NCBI RefSeq assembly: GCF_001645685.2
Contig: NZ_CP017080.1
Coordinates: forward strand, 4,145,051 to 4,209,050
Source: Peribacillus muralis
Lineage (GTDB): Bacteria > Bacillota > Bacilli > Bacillales > DSM-1321
Length of the DNA stretch: 64,000 nt
Direction: 5' to 3'
A program made the position numbers and the translations under genes. Below the pieces are notes generated by a model. The model did no database searches and was not told the origin of the DNA. It saw only the letters and a list, made by a program, of their open reading frames with translations. Below are positions 34,073 to 43,100 of this stretch, piece by piece. Position 1 is the stretch's first letter. Each line of letters starts with the position of its first letter.

Positions 34073-37000
34073 TTACTTATATTTAGGAATTTCGATCGTC
34101 AATTTATATGAATCTAATAAACTATACAAGTTATAAATCTGTTTCACTTGTTTCGTTGCCCAGCCAATATCAGTGGCATACTGATGTGAAGCATAGCCAT
34201 ATTTCTCTGCTGCGGTAGGGTTCCACCTCATTTTGTAAAGCGTGTCCTGTCCAGCGGAAATATAGCCCTTCGCTATGAATTCGGCGCCGCCGATAATGGC
34301 CGCTTCCGGTGTGAACCAGCCGGCATTATATGCATATTGAGCACCGCTGCTTACCGCTGTACCGTCAAAAGCTCCCACTCCATACATATTATAGACCGTT
34401 CTCCCGTTCACCTTCACTCCTGTTGCCAAAGGTGAAGTGCCATTCCCGGTCTCCAGCAAGGCATGAGAAATCAAATAAATCTCATTCACGCCATACTTTA
34501 CTCCTGCGGAAGTGAAGGTCGCAGCTTGTCCTTGCAGAATGCCTTTACCTGAAAGGATTCTATCATTCACTTCGGAAACATTCATATTGGTAACTTGGGA
34601 GAGCTTCACGAATTGATACGAATGAACTGGATCATTGACGAAATTATTCGGATTAAGGTTATACTCTATGTCTTCCGGACTAGCATTAACCCATGTCTTG
34701 TTATAGCTCACTTCGTACCAGTAGTACCCGTCAGAGCCTTTCACTTTTGATTTAATGGTCAATGATTGATTATTGCTTACATCCCCGACTACCCAATAAT
34801 TCGGGCCAGCTCCGCCCCTGACACGCCATCCGGTTCCTTTAACGGTCCCTTTGGTTGAATTGATGATTGACAGGCCATCCTCACGTATGTAGGTTTTATA
34901 CACTTTATCTGTTTGCGCATTAGCCTTCATTTGAATTTCAACCATTTTTTCCATTGTAAGATTGTACTCTTTATCGACCCTGATGATCGATTCATTGGGA
35001 CTTCCTGGACCCTCTGGTGCCTTGGCTGATAGGTATTGCGTGCTAACATAACCCGTTTTTCCATTCGCCGTGACCCGTGACCAGCCTCCAGACTCGGAAT
35101 ACACGGTTACCGCCGTTTTATCTACAAGCTTGGCAATGATTGAAGCGGTCGCCGATGCACCTGAGCGCATATTCAAACTGGAGCCATCATTCACACTTAC
35201 ATACTTGGTGATCGTCGTTTCTTCTCCGCCTGGATTCTCCGGTGTGGCACCAGGTTTCTCCGTTGATAAATATTGCGTGCTGACATAACCCTCTCCGCCA
35301 TACGCCTTAATTTTGGACCAGCCATCTGATTCCGAGATAACTTCTACCTCTACACCCCTTGCCAATTTTACAACGACCGATGCGTTTTCTGATGGCTTAT
35401 TACGCATATTGAGCGTTCCTGAGCTGACATTTACATATTTCGTCGTCGTTTTTTCAGGAATTGATGGTTTCGTGCCCGTTACCGGCTTTGTCGCCGTTAG
35501 ATAGGATGTACTTACATATCCTTCCACCCCGTTGACCTTGACCTTTGCCCACCCTTTGGATTCTGAGTATACCGTTACCTGCGTGCCATGTGTCAGCTTG
35601 CCGACGATGCTTGCGGTTTCACTGCCGCTTTTTCGCATATTGAGCATTCCTGAGCCGACATTTACATATTTCGTCGTCGTTTTTTCAGGGACTGCTGGTT
35701 TCGTGTCCGTTACCGGCTTTGTCGTCGATAGATATTTGGTGCTTACATGACCGTCCTTTCCATTGGCCTTGACCTTCGCCCAGCCTTTGGCTTCCGAATA
35801 TACCACTACCTGTGTTCCCTTTGAAAGCTTGGCGACGATGCTTGCGGATTCACTGCCGCTTTTTCGCATATTGAGCGTACTTGCATTCACATACTTCGTC
35901 GTCGTTTTTTCAGGGACCGCTGGTTTCGTGTCCGTCACCGGCTTTGCATTCGATAGATATTTGGTGCTGACATACCCGTCTTTTCCATTGGCCTTGACCT
36001 TCGCCCAGCCTTTGGCTTCCGAGTAAACCGTCACTTTCGTCCCTTTTGATAGCCTCGCGACAATGCTTGAACTATCCGTCCCGCTTTTTCGCATATTGAG
36101 CGTGCTTGCCGTCACGTATTTCGTTGACGTTTTTTGAACAGTTGCCGTGGATCCGGCTCCTGGCTTGGCCGCGGACAAATATTTGGTGCTTACATAGCCG
36201 TCTTTCCCACTGGCTTTGACCTTCGCCCATCCATTGGCTTCCGAATACACCGTCACCTGCGTCCCTTTTGAAAGCCTTGTGACGATGCTTGAACTTACGG
36301 CACCGCTTTTCCGCATATTGAGCGTACTTGCCGTCACATATTTCGTAGCGGTTTTACTCGTTACGGAAGATTTGGTTGCCTGACCAGGCTTCGTTGCCGA
36401 AAGATACTTTGCATTGACATAGCCATCTTTTCCATTGGCTTTGATCTTTGCCCATCCTTTGGCTTCCGAATACACCGTTACTTGCGTGCCTTTTGTTAGC
36501 TTCGCTACTACGGCTGCACTTTCCGTCCCGCTTTTTCGCATATTGAGCGAACCCGTGCTGACATTCACATATTTTGTCGCCGTTTTACTCGTTACGGCGG
36601 ACTTGGTCACCTGGTTTGGCTTCGCTGCCGAAAGATACTTAGCACTGACATAACCGTCTTTCCCATTGGCTTTGACTTTCGCCCATCCTTTGGATTCCGA
36701 GTACACCGTTACTTGCGTGCCCCTTGTCAGCTTCGTTACTAATGCTGCACTTTCCGCCCCGCTTTTTCGCATATTGAGCGAACCCGTGCTAACATTCACA
36801 TATTTTGTCACCGTCTTTACAGTTACGGCAGACTTAGTTAAAACCCCGGGCTTCGTTGCCGATAAATACTTTGTACTGACATATCCGTCCTTTCCATTGG
36901 CTTTGATCTTCGTCCAACCCTTGGATTCCGAATAAATCGTTACTTGTGTCCCTTTAGAAAGCTTGGCAACTATGCCCGCATTCTCCGCTCCCGTTTTTCT

Positions 37001-37153
37001 CATATTGAGCGAACCGGAACTTACATTTACATACATTACATGTGCATCAATATTCGTCTGTTCTGCATGTAGTGGAGCTGCAGATATTTTTTCTTCGAAA
37101 GCGACTGTCGACAATACTGCAAAACAGAAAGTTGGTATAATTAATTTCTTCAT
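34073..37153 (-). CDS. Secreted endo-beta-N-acetylglucosaminidase with nine SH3b repeats
   Basis: The 1026-residue protein starts at ATG 37153 after AGGGAG and has a signal peptide (about 1-26, ending EEKISAAPLHA). Nine SH3b modules of about 72-78 residues follow (about 38-715), each with Y-V-(x)-S-LNMR(K/N), a GTQVTVYSE-type strand, GW-(S/A/T)-K-(V/I) and GYVSTKYLS, joined by Pro/Thr/Lys linkers. A further SH3-like stretch (about 750-830) and a C-terminal LytD/LytG-type glucosaminidase domain (about 840-1020) contain the catalytic glutamate in SHALLETGNGTSPLA and YNMYGVGAFDG. The enzyme would hydrolyse wall glycan strands during growth or separation. The repeats are nearly identical in places (KPVTDTKPAVPEKT twice), implying recent duplication. 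Confidence 0.94.
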   Translation of the reverse strand: MKKLIIPTFCFAVLSTVAFEEKISAAPLHAEQTNIDAHVMYVNVSSGSLNMRKTGAENAGIVAKLSKGTQVTIYSESKGWTKIKANGKDGYVSTKYLSATKPGVLTKSAVTVKTVTKYVNVSTGSLNMRKSGAESAALVTKLTRGTQVTVYSESKGWAKVKANGKDGYVSAKYLSAAKPNQVTKSAVTSKTATKYVNVSTGSLNMRKSGTESAAVVAKLTKGTQVTVYSEAKGWAKIKANGKDGYVNAKYLSATKPGQATKSSVTSKTATKYVTASTLNMRKSGAVSSSIVTRLSKGTQVTVYSEANGWAKVKASGKDGYVSTKYLSAAKPGAGSTATVQKTSTKYVTASTLNMRKSGTDSSSIVARLSKGTKVTVYSEAKGWAKVKANGKDGYVSTKYLSNAKPVTDTKPAVPEKTTTKYVNASTLNMRKSGSESASIVAKLSKGTQVVVYSEAKGWAKVKANGKDGHVSTKYLSTTKPVTDTKPAVPEKTTTKYVNVGSGMLNMRKSGSETASIVGKLTHGTQVTVYSESKGWAKVKVNGVEGYVSTSYLTATKPVTGTKPSIPEKTTTKYVNVSSGTLNMRNKPSENASVVVKLARGVEVEVISESDGWSKIKAYGGEGYVSTQYLSTEKPGATPENPGGEETTITKYVSVNDGSSLNMRSGASATASIIAKLVDKTAVTVYSESGGWSRVTANGKTGYVSTQYLSAKAPEGPGSPNESIIRVDKEYNLTMEKMVEIQMKANAQTDKVYKTYIREDGLSIINSTKGTVKGTGWRVRGGAGPNYWVVGDVSNNQSLTIKSKVKGSDGYYWYEVSYNKTWVNASPEDIEYNLNPNNFVNDPVHSYQFVKLSQVTNMNVSEVNDRILSGKGILQGQAATFTSAGVKYGVNEIYLISHALLETGNGTSPLATGVKVNGRTVYNMYGVGAFDGTAVSSGAQYAYNAGWFTPEAAIIGGAEFIAKGYISAGQDTLYKMRWNPTAAEKYGYASHQYATDIGWATKQVKQIYNLYSLLDSYKLTIEIPKYK

Positions 37154-37473
37154 ATCATTCTCCCTACTAAAGCATTATATTTCTAACATTTATTTAAATA
37201 TCGGTTAATATCAGTATAATAATATAGGTACATATACTTATTCGTTAAAAATATAACATATTTCTTTAGATTCATAGGGTAATCACTTAGGTTTTAACAT
37301 ATTAGTAAACTAACAGTCATTAAAGTAACTTTATAGTAATATTTGAAACATATTCATATGGTAACGTCCATCAAAAGCCTGGTTATGCACATATGATATA
37401 CTAAAATAATTAATTAAGTGATATCCCTCACACATGAAAAATAAAAGCCAGGTTATCCCTTCGATCCTCATAT
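37154..37473. other. AT-rich intergenic region between divergent genes
   Basis: About 320 bp. It should contain the promoter of the glucosaminidase gene (minus strand). It is rich in A and T with no frame of note and no hairpin with a T-run. A dyad-like repeat of TTAATATTA steps near 37200 is too weak to call. Confidence 0.4.
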
Positions 37474-37503
37474 TTGACGGGTTAAGGTCATAAACTATAT
37501 AAT
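37474..37503 (+). promoter_or_regulatory. SigA-type promoter of the yybP-ykoY leader
   Basis: TTGACG (37474-37479) and a perfect TATAAT (37498-37503) are separated by 18 bp and lie about 30 bp upstream of the riboswitch aptamer. Confidence 0.75.
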
Positions 37504-37530
37504 TACCATATATATTGATAAGAATCCTTC

Positions 37531-37625
37531 TGTTAAGGGGAGTAGCTATACAATAAAGTCGTCAGTACAGGATTATATCCTCGGCTTTATTGGCAACTGA
37601 TTCCAGTTGTTTGCAAGACCTTGCC
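37531..37625 (+). ncRNA. yybP-ykoY (Mn2+) riboswitch
   Basis: The conserved parts are present in order: AAGGGGAGTAGC (P1/L1), CAATAAAG pairing with CTTTATTG (P2), the L3 block TCGTCAGTACAGG with a short TATCCTCGG helix, GGCAACTG...CAGTTG (side stem) and GCAAGACCTTGCC (P1 3' strand). This matches the yybP-ykoY class, an Mn2+ sensor whose ligand turns expression on. P1 is weak here (AAGG/CCTT plus a wobble). The leader is followed by two terminators and a kinase-like gene, whereas known targets are mostly TerC-type and cation-export genes. Confidence 0.88.
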
Positions 37626-37652
37626 GATTATTTGGTGAGGTCTTTTGATTTT
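37615..37652 (+). terminator. Riboswitch expression-platform terminator
   Basis: AAGACCTTGCC and GGTGAGGTCTT form a stem whose left arm is the last strand of the aptamer P1, so ligand binding and termination are mutually exclusive. A T-rich run follows (37641-37655). Confidence 0.85.
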
Positions 37653-37655
37653 TTT

Positions 37656-37697
37656 AAAAGACGGTATGACCAATAATCGGTTATACCGTCTTTTTTT
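37656..37697 (+). terminator. Second terminator in the riboswitch leader
   Basis: AAAAGACGGTATGACC and GGTTATACCGTCTTTT form a 16-bp stem with one mismatch, followed by seven T. It stands between the first terminator and the kinase-like gene, so readthrough requires passing both. Confidence 0.88.
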
Positions 37698-37729
37698 GAT
37701 CCCAAAATTGCACATTAGAGGTGAATAGT

Positions 37730-38335
37730 ATGCAGAACTATACTGATTTAGCCGCAAGCGTCAAGATTTCCAATGATAAAAAGTATTCATTGATTGATGC
37801 CGCCCCATCCCTGACCCTTATCGGAAAGGGCCGCAGCGCTTATGTATTCCGGATACATTCCACCAATAAAGCGCTAAAGGTGTTTTTCCCGGACCAAATT
37901 CAAACAGCTAAAGTGGAAGCCGAAATATACAAAACCGTTCAATCCATTGATTATTATCCAACTCTTTATGCTGCCGGTTTTAATTATCTCGTCATCGATC
38001 TCATCGAGGGCAATACCCTTTTTGAATGTTTGACGTTAGGGATTCCCATAACGGAAGAAAACATCGAGGAAATTGACCATGCTCTGCAATTAGCAAGAAA
38101 AGAAGGATTGAACCCTTCGGATATCCATTTAAGGAATATCTTCATCACTTCCGAAAAAAAGGTGAAGATCATTGATGTCGCCAGGTTCAAGCAAGTTAAA
38201 TCCTGCAAACAGTGGCACGATTTGAAAAGCGCCTTTCACCTTTTCTATTCGAAGTCATTTTTCCCGAAAAAAATACCGGGATTCATATTGAATTCGATCG
38301 CAGCCATTTATAAAAAAAGATTCTTACCGATTTGA
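37730..38335 (+). CDS. Protein kinase-fold protein (YrzF-like)
   Basis: I chose ATG 37730 (MQNYTDLAASVK), 6 bases after GAGGTG; a GTG at 37721 overlaps that site. The 201-residue protein has a short eukaryotic-like kinase plan: glycine-rich loop IGKGRSAYVFRI, the lysine strand NKALKVFF, a hinge with LVIDLIEGNTL, the catalytic-loop-like GLNPSDIHLRNIFIT (Asp with Asn five residues on) and a DFG-position sequence KIIDVARF. The last motif is degenerate (IDVA for DFG), so activity is uncertain. B. subtilis YrzF is a similar small putative Ser/Thr kinase. It is the first gene under the manganese riboswitch and is followed 31 bp later by a lipoprotein gene. Confidence 0.82.
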   Translation: MQNYTDLAASVKISNDKKYSLIDAAPSLTLIGKGRSAYVFRIHSTNKALKVFFPDQIQTAKVEAEIYKTVQSIDYYPTLYAAGFNYLVIDLIEGNTLFECLTLGIPITEENIEEIDHALQLARKEGLNPSDIHLRNIFITSEKKVKIIDVARFKQVKSCKQWHDLKSAFHLFYSKSFFPKKIPGFILNSIAAIYKKRFLPI

Positions 38336-38366
38336 ACGACACGATAAAATCACATTGGAGGCACAT

Positions 38367-38810
38367 ATGAAAAAAATGATCGCAATCGCTCTTCTTTCCA
38401 TTCTTACATTAAGCGGGTGCTCGCTTTTGGGGGAAGTCAATTCATCCTTGGAATATGCAGATAATGCAACGGAATATGTTAATACGGTTAAGGAATTTGC
38501 CAATGAGGTACCAGCACTTGCCCAAAATGCCGTCACAAATACAGAAGCAAGGCAAAACCTTGAAAAAGAACTGCAACAGATGAAAACGAATATTGAAGAA
38601 TTCAATGCAATCGAGCCACCTCAAATCGCCGAAACGATCCATGAAAAAATCGTCGCTTCCAATCAACAGTTATCAGAGGGAATTGAATTATACTTGAATA
38701 ATATTGAAAAGGGCGAACTTGACCCTAAAGCATTGGAAGATTCAGAGATTATGCAAACCATCGATCAAATCACGGGCTTGGCAAACCAAATTAAAAAATT
38801 AGGGAACTAA
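38367..38810 (+). CDS. Lipoprotein, DUF6376-like
   Basis: The start is ATG 38367 (MKKMIAIALLSILTLSGCSLL) after TTGGAGG. The lipobox LSGC at residues 14-17 predicts a lipid-anchored protein. The mature part is about 130 residues, helical, and rich in Glu, Asn and Gln, with no Cys. It follows the kinase-like gene by 31 bp with no terminator between, so both are probably controlled by the manganese riboswitch. I associate it with DUF6376 from memory; function unknown. Confidence 0.8.
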   Translation: MKKMIAIALLSILTLSGCSLLGEVNSSLEYADNATEYVNTVKEFANEVPALAQNAVTNTEARQNLEKELQQMKTNIEEFNAIEPPQIAETIHEKIVASNQQLSEGIELYLNNIEKGELDPKALEDSEIMQTIDQITGLANQIKKLGN

Positions 38811-38835
38811 ATGCCGGAAGCTCCGATAGTCGCCG

Positions 38836-38890
38836 TTGACATGAAACCAAATGGTTTTATATAATTGTTAAAACAAAACCGAATGGTTTT
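38836..38890 (+). promoter_or_regulatory. Promoter and twin operators of the SRPBCC/ArsR operon
   Basis: TTGACA (38836-38841) and TATAAT (38860-38865), 18 bp apart, are both perfect. The dyad AAACCA-AA-TGGTTT (38844-38857) fills the spacer, and a second dyad AAAACC-GAAT-GGTTTT (38875-38890) follows the start region. The ArsR-type protein encoded in the same operon is the obvious binder and would block polymerase. Confidence 0.75.
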
Positions 38891-38915
38891 ATTTCATCGA
38901 TAAGGGAGAGTCACT

Positions 38916-39344
38916 ATGGACAAACAACATGCTTTAGAAGATGTCAAGAAGACCGTCATGCTTGAAGCACCGATCCAAAAGGTTTGGGATACAGTATCGA
39001 CTGCCGAGGGAATCGCTTCATGGTTCATGCCAAATGATTTTCAGCCGAAAGTGGGACATGAGTTCCATGTACAATCACCGTTTGGTCCCTCTCCATGTAA
39101 GGTATTGGAGATAGATGCCCCCCACCGGCTCTCTTTCTCATGGGATACTGATGGTTGGATCGTTTCATTCCATTTAAAAGAGCATGATGGCAAAACCGAA
39201 TTCACCCTCATCCATGGCGGGTGGAAGCAGCCTGAATCGATCCTGCCGAAAGCGAATGAAAAAAGCTCGGTCGTCCGCGATAGGATGGCATATGGATGGG
39301 ATCAGATTGTTCATGAAAAACTTAAAAAGGCAGTTGAAGGCTAA
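38916..39344 (+). CDS. SRPBCC/AHSA1 (START-like) domain protein
   Basis: The 142-residue protein starts at ATG 38916 after AAGGGAG. It shows the AHSA1 pattern: [37 protein letters not shown] and a C-terminal helix with [14 protein letters not shown]. The fold has a deep hydrophobic pocket for small ligands. It is immediately followed, with no gap, by an ArsR-type regulator; such pairs are common in Bacillaceae. Ligand unknown. Confidence 0.9.
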   Translation: MDKQHALEDVKKTVMLEAPIQKVWDTVSTAEGIASWFMPNDFQPKVGHEFHVQSPFGPSPCKVLEIDAPHRLSFSWDTDGWIVSFHLKEHDGKTEFTLIHGGWKQPESILPKANEKSSVVRDRMAYGWDQIVHEKLKKAVEG

Positions 39345-39692
39345 GTGTCTTCTTCCACAGAAAAATATGATGTATTCCAAGCCGTGGCGGACCCCACTCG
39401 CAGGAAAGTCCTGCAATTGCTTACTGTAGGGGAATTACCCATTTCGGCCATCACCTCCCATTTTCCGATGAGCCGTACGGCGATCGCCAAGCATCTTCAT
39501 ATTCTTTCCGAAGCCGAGTTGGTCAGCGGGCGGAAGGTAGGAAGAGAGAAACGCTTTCGGCTTCAGCCAGAGCCTTTGAGCGAATTGAAGGAGTGGCTTT
39601 CATTTTATGACCGATTCTGGGATAACAAACTCTCCATCCTTAAGCATGTGGTTGAACACCCCGAGGAAAAGGGATTGCAAGTAAAAAAATAG
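39345..39692 (+). CDS. ArsR family transcriptional regulator
   Basis: The 115-residue protein starts at GTG 39345, directly after the TAA of the SRPBCC gene, with GAAGG a few bases upstream in the previous gene. The winged helix is standard: VADPTRRKVLQLLTVGELPI, then MSRTAIAKHLHILSEAELV and a wing RKVGREKRFRLQPE. No metal-binding Cys pair is seen, fitting the non-metal ArsR group linked to AHSA1 proteins. It probably represses its own operon through two dyads upstream. Confidence 0.92.
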   Translation: MSSSTEKYDVFQAVADPTRRKVLQLLTVGELPISAITSHFPMSRTAIAKHLHILSEAELVSGRKVGREKRFRLQPEPLSELKEWLSFYDRFWDNKLSILKHVVEHPEEKGLQVKK

Positions 39693-39697
39693 GAAAT

Positions 39698-39731
39698 GAA
39701 AGCCCCCGGCACAATTGCACCGGGGGCTTTC
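39698..39731. terminator. Terminator between ArsR and YhgE genes
   Basis: GAAAGCCCCCGG and CCGGGGGCTTTC form a 12-bp perfect GC-rich stem between converging genes. The T-run is short on the plus strand (TTTC), so efficiency is uncertain. Confidence 0.75.
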
Positions 39732-39741
39732 TCATTCATTT

Positions 39742-42597
39742 TTATGCTTCACCTACGATGGTTCGTTCTTTGCGCTTGCGAATGACCATTGTGAGCAATA
39801 GCAGCAAATTAAATACAATGATGCACCCAGTAAGGAAAAGATAACTGGTCGTTAATGCATCCGCTCCAAGACTTGCGCTCATCGATTGACGGAAGCCCAT
39901 GACGGAATACGTCATCGGTATGAAAGGATTAACCGATCTGAAGAAGCTATTCATTAACTCGACAGGGAACATTCCCCCGCTTGCACCTATCTGCAATACA
40001 AGGAAAATCATCGCTAGTAAGCGCCCTGGATTGCCAAATCCTACGGTCAGGAAGGTAACAAGGAACATGTAAGTGAGGGAAGTCAATATCGAAACTCCTA
40101 TAAATTGCCCTATGTTCTCGACCTGTAAATCCATTCCCCATATCATGATCGCATCGAGCACTAATGCCGAGATCGTTGCTTGAATGAATAGGACCGTAAA
40201 TTTACTGAACCACCATGCCAAACCTGATGTAGGCCGTGTTGACGGCATGCCTGTCGGGAATCCCATATTGAAGGCAATCGCACCTACGAATAACCCTAGT
40301 GACAGAACATATGGAGCTAGAGCATGCCCATAGTTCGGCACCTTGCTGCTTTTTTGTTCTTTAATCTGTGTAGGTTCAGCGATCATGCTGTAATTATCAT
40401 CAGATGTTTCATTATTGTTTATTTCTTCTGCACCATCACTTAATTTTTCCGAAAGCTCTGTCGTTCCATCTTTTAGTGAGGTGATGCCATCTCCCAGTTT
40501 ATTTGAACCTTTTGCTAGTTTGGATGACCCCTCATTGATCTTACCTGCACCATCAGCAAGCTGGATGACACCATTGCTCAATGTCGGCAGATTGCTTGCC
40601 AATTGTTCAGTACCTTCAACAAGTGCCGATGAACCTTTGTTCAAGGCGGCTGAGTTGGCATTCAATTCGTTGGCTCCATCGGCCAATTTGCTCGCCCCTT
40701 CGCCTACCTTACCAACACCGAACGTATACTTTTCCAAACCACTTCCAAAGGTTGCTGACCCTGTTTGAAGCTTGGATACCCCATCAACCAACTGACCAGA
40801 ACCCTCAGTTAGTTTTGACAGGCCAGTATTCAACGACGAACCGCCTTGTGCCAGCTGATTGATTCCATTCACCAATTCCGGTGTTCGTTCATTTAGGCTA
40901 TCAGTTGCCTCCGTTAATTGATTGCTGCCCTTAACCGCATCTGACAGACCTGTATTTAATTGCGATGCACCCGGAATGAATTGATTTTCCAGTGAATCCT
41001 TAATGGCCGTGTATCCATTCAACGCTGAAACCGCGTTCGGATTGACTTTATTCACAGCATTATTCAAGGCTGCCACTTGTTCCGGCAGTTGGCCTAAACC
41101 ATTCAATACTGGCATCACATGATTCGTTAATTGAGCAGATAAATCGGATATACTGCCTGCAAGCGCCGTAGCAATTTGCTTTTGTGACCCTGCTTGTGTT
41201 TGAGCTTCGTTTTGAACGGCCCCGAGTAATTCGGATTGCTGTTCACTTGTCATGCCTTTGTAAGCTTCAGTTCCTTTGACGGCATCGATCGTGCTTTGTC
41301 CGTTGTTAGCAATCGACGTTTGAAGCTGTGACAAAGCCGCTTGGCTGTTCTCAAGATCTTTCGTAATGCTAGAGACGGTGCCGGACGTGCTGCTTCCTGC
41401 CGGGATCGCTTCTTGCAATTTATTGACGCCGCTTTGAATGCTTGAAAGTCCTTGTGTAAGCTGACTTAACTGTTCACTAGCCGGCAATTGGCCATCCAGC
41501 TTTTTCAAACCATCATTCAACGCCTGACTTCCCTCCGACAGCTTGTTAATTCCATCATTCAAGCTCCTTTGGCCTTCCGCCAGCTTTGGAATGCCTGTCG
41601 ATTGATCTGTCAGTTGACTTGCATTTTCCGATAATAGATTCAAGCCATCGTTCAGACTGGCACTGCCTGTTTGTGCTTCCGCTAAGCCATTATTTAAACT
41701 TTGGGCTCCTGGAACGACTTTGGCCAATCCATTCGAAAGCTGTGAAGAGCCTTGAATCAACGCAGCACTATTATTCGTTAATTCCCCTGTGCCTGATGCA
41801 AGTTCATTAACACCTGTTTGGAGCTGCCCGACTCCATTCGTATATTTGGCTATTCCCTTGTTTAATTCCGTTGCGCCGTTTTCAAGTTTATTGACGCCTT
41901 CCAAAAACTTTCCTACGCCAATTTGAAGTTTATTCGCTCCATCCTTGAAAGTTAAAGTACTGGACGCTAATTTATTCAGATTGTCTGTCACTTCTTTGTT
42001 TCCATCATGAAGTTTTTCAGCTCCGTCATCCAATTTAGATGCCCCATCTGCTGCTTCACTGAAACCGTCCCCGATTTCCCCAAGCTGTGAGAAGATCGCT
42101 TCCGCATATTCTTTAGTGACACTTTCTGCTATTTCCGTTTTCAAATTATTCGTGGCTTTGCTTCCGACCGTTTCAGAAACGAAACTGCGTCCAGGATTCA
42201 CATCATAGGTTAAATTCATCTTCTTCGGCTTTTTATCCATGACGGTTGAAGCATTTTTGGAAAAATCCCGAGGAATGGTTATGACCATATAATATGTACC
42301 ATCTTTGAATCCCTCTTTTGCCTTTTCTTCCGACACGAAATGCCATTCCAAATCATCATTGCCCTTTAATTCATCGACGAGCTCATCGCCGACTTTCAAG
42401 GTCTTTCCTTCATACTCTGCCTTCACATCATTATTCACGACCGCTACAGGCAACTTACCTGTATGGCCATATGGATTCCAAGCGGAACTAAGGAATAATC
42501 CTCCATATATAATCGGAACGAACAGTAGTACAATGGCGACACCCAGCAGTTTTTTATTCGAGAGGAAAAGCTTCCACTCTTCTTTAAGCATATTCAT
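39742..42597 (-). CDS. YhgE/Pip family membrane protein
   Basis: The 951-residue protein starts at ATG 42597 after AGGTGA. One N-terminal membrane helix (about 15-37, ending near LSSAWNPYG) is followed by the Pip region with NNDVKAEYEGK and YYMVITIPRDFSK. A long region (about 190-720) has repeated heptad-like segments such as LNxGLxxL, KLxEGSxxLxxG, typical of YhgE. Five C-terminal helices (about 755-940) form an ABC-2-like membrane block. The family includes phage infection protein and ESX/T7-associated EsaA-like proteins; role uncertain. Its start overlaps the stop of the Rrf2 gene by 4 bp. Confidence 0.92.
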   Translation of the reverse strand: MNMLKEEWKLFLSNKKLLGVAIVLLFVPIIYGGLFLSSAWNPYGHTGKLPVAVVNNDVKAEYEGKTLKVGDELVDELKGNDDLEWHFVSEEKAKEGFKDGTYYMVITIPRDFSKNASTVMDKKPKKMNLTYDVNPGRSFVSETVGSKATNNLKTEIAESVTKEYAEAIFSQLGEIGDGFSEAADGASKLDDGAEKLHDGNKEVTDNLNKLASSTLTFKDGANKLQIGVGKFLEGVNKLENGATELNKGIAKYTNGVGQLQTGVNELASGTGELTNNSAALIQGSSQLSNGLAKVVPGAQSLNNGLAEAQTGSASLNDGLNLLSENASQLTDQSTGIPKLAEGQRSLNDGINKLSEGSQALNDGLKKLDGQLPASEQLSQLTQGLSSIQSGVNKLQEAIPAGSSTSGTVSSITKDLENSQAALSQLQTSIANNGQSTIDAVKGTEAYKGMTSEQQSELLGAVQNEAQTQAGSQKQIATALAGSISDLSAQLTNHVMPVLNGLGQLPEQVAALNNAVNKVNPNAVSALNGYTAIKDSLENQFIPGASQLNTGLSDAVKGSNQLTEATDSLNERTPELVNGINQLAQGGSSLNTGLSKLTEGSGQLVDGVSKLQTGSATFGSGLEKYTFGVGKVGEGASKLADGANELNANSAALNKGSSALVEGTEQLASNLPTLSNGVIQLADGAGKINEGSSKLAKGSNKLGDGITSLKDGTTELSEKLSDGAEEINNNETSDDNYSMIAEPTQIKEQKSSKVPNYGHALAPYVLSLGLFVGAIAFNMGFPTGMPSTRPTSGLAWWFSKFTVLFIQATISALVLDAIMIWGMDLQVENIGQFIGVSILTSLTYMFLVTFLTVGFGNPGRLLAMIFLVLQIGASGGMFPVELMNSFFRSVNPFIPMTYSVMGFRQSMSASLGADALTTSYLFLTGCIIVFNLLLLLTMVIRKRKERTIVGEA

Positions 42598-43100
42598 TCT
42601 TTTTCACCTGTCTTTTCACTTCTAAATTCACACAATGATTCCGAATTCCAATTCAAGGTCGGAAGTTCGTTTGTTCCAAAGCTTTCCTTGAGCAGATCAG
42701 CCACTGTTTGACTGGAAAAGAACTCCATGAGAAGCTCATCCGCCTGCGTGAACATCCTGCGAAGAACGTCCACTCCCTTTTCAGCATACTCGCCATCTTT
42801 AAACGCTTTTTCAATAAGTCCTGTATCGGGAAACATCGATATCGGACCTTCCATCGCTTCAATAATTTCGATATTCTTAATTTCATCCACACGCTTGGCA
42901 AGCGAGAGGCCGCCATTATTCCCTGGTACGGAAGTGATGATTTGCTTCACGACCAATTTCCGGATGATTTTTTTCAAATACGAAGGAGATACTTCCAACC
43001 TTCTGCTAATCTCATTGGACGAAAGCGGCACCTTTTTATCCTGGGTTGAGAGTATGACAATGATGCATATCGCTTGCTCCACCCCTTTTGTTAATTGCAA
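42594..43100 (-). CDS. Rrf2 family transcriptional regulator
   Basis: The 168-residue frame starts at TTG 43100 with AGAGGTG seven bases upstream. A winged helix (about 4-80: SSNEISRRLEVSPSYLKKII, SVPGNNGGLSLAKRVDEIK) is followed by a linker and helices with no Cys cluster (one Cys at the end, SESLCEF), so no Fe-S cluster is expected. It overlaps yhgE by 4 bp (ATGA) and so is translationally coupled; it probably controls yhgE expression. The upstream 43110-43200 holds a repeated AATGGAT/ATCCAT pattern that may be its operator. Confidence 0.88.
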   Translation of the reverse strand: MQLTKGVEQAICIIVILSTQDKKVPLSSNEISRRLEVSPSYLKKIIRKLVVKQIITSVPGNNGGLSLAKRVDEIKNIEIIEAMEGPISMFPDTGLIEKAFKDGEYAEKGVDVLRRMFTQADELLMEFFSSQTVADLLKESFGTNELPTLNWNSESLCEFRSEKTGEKE

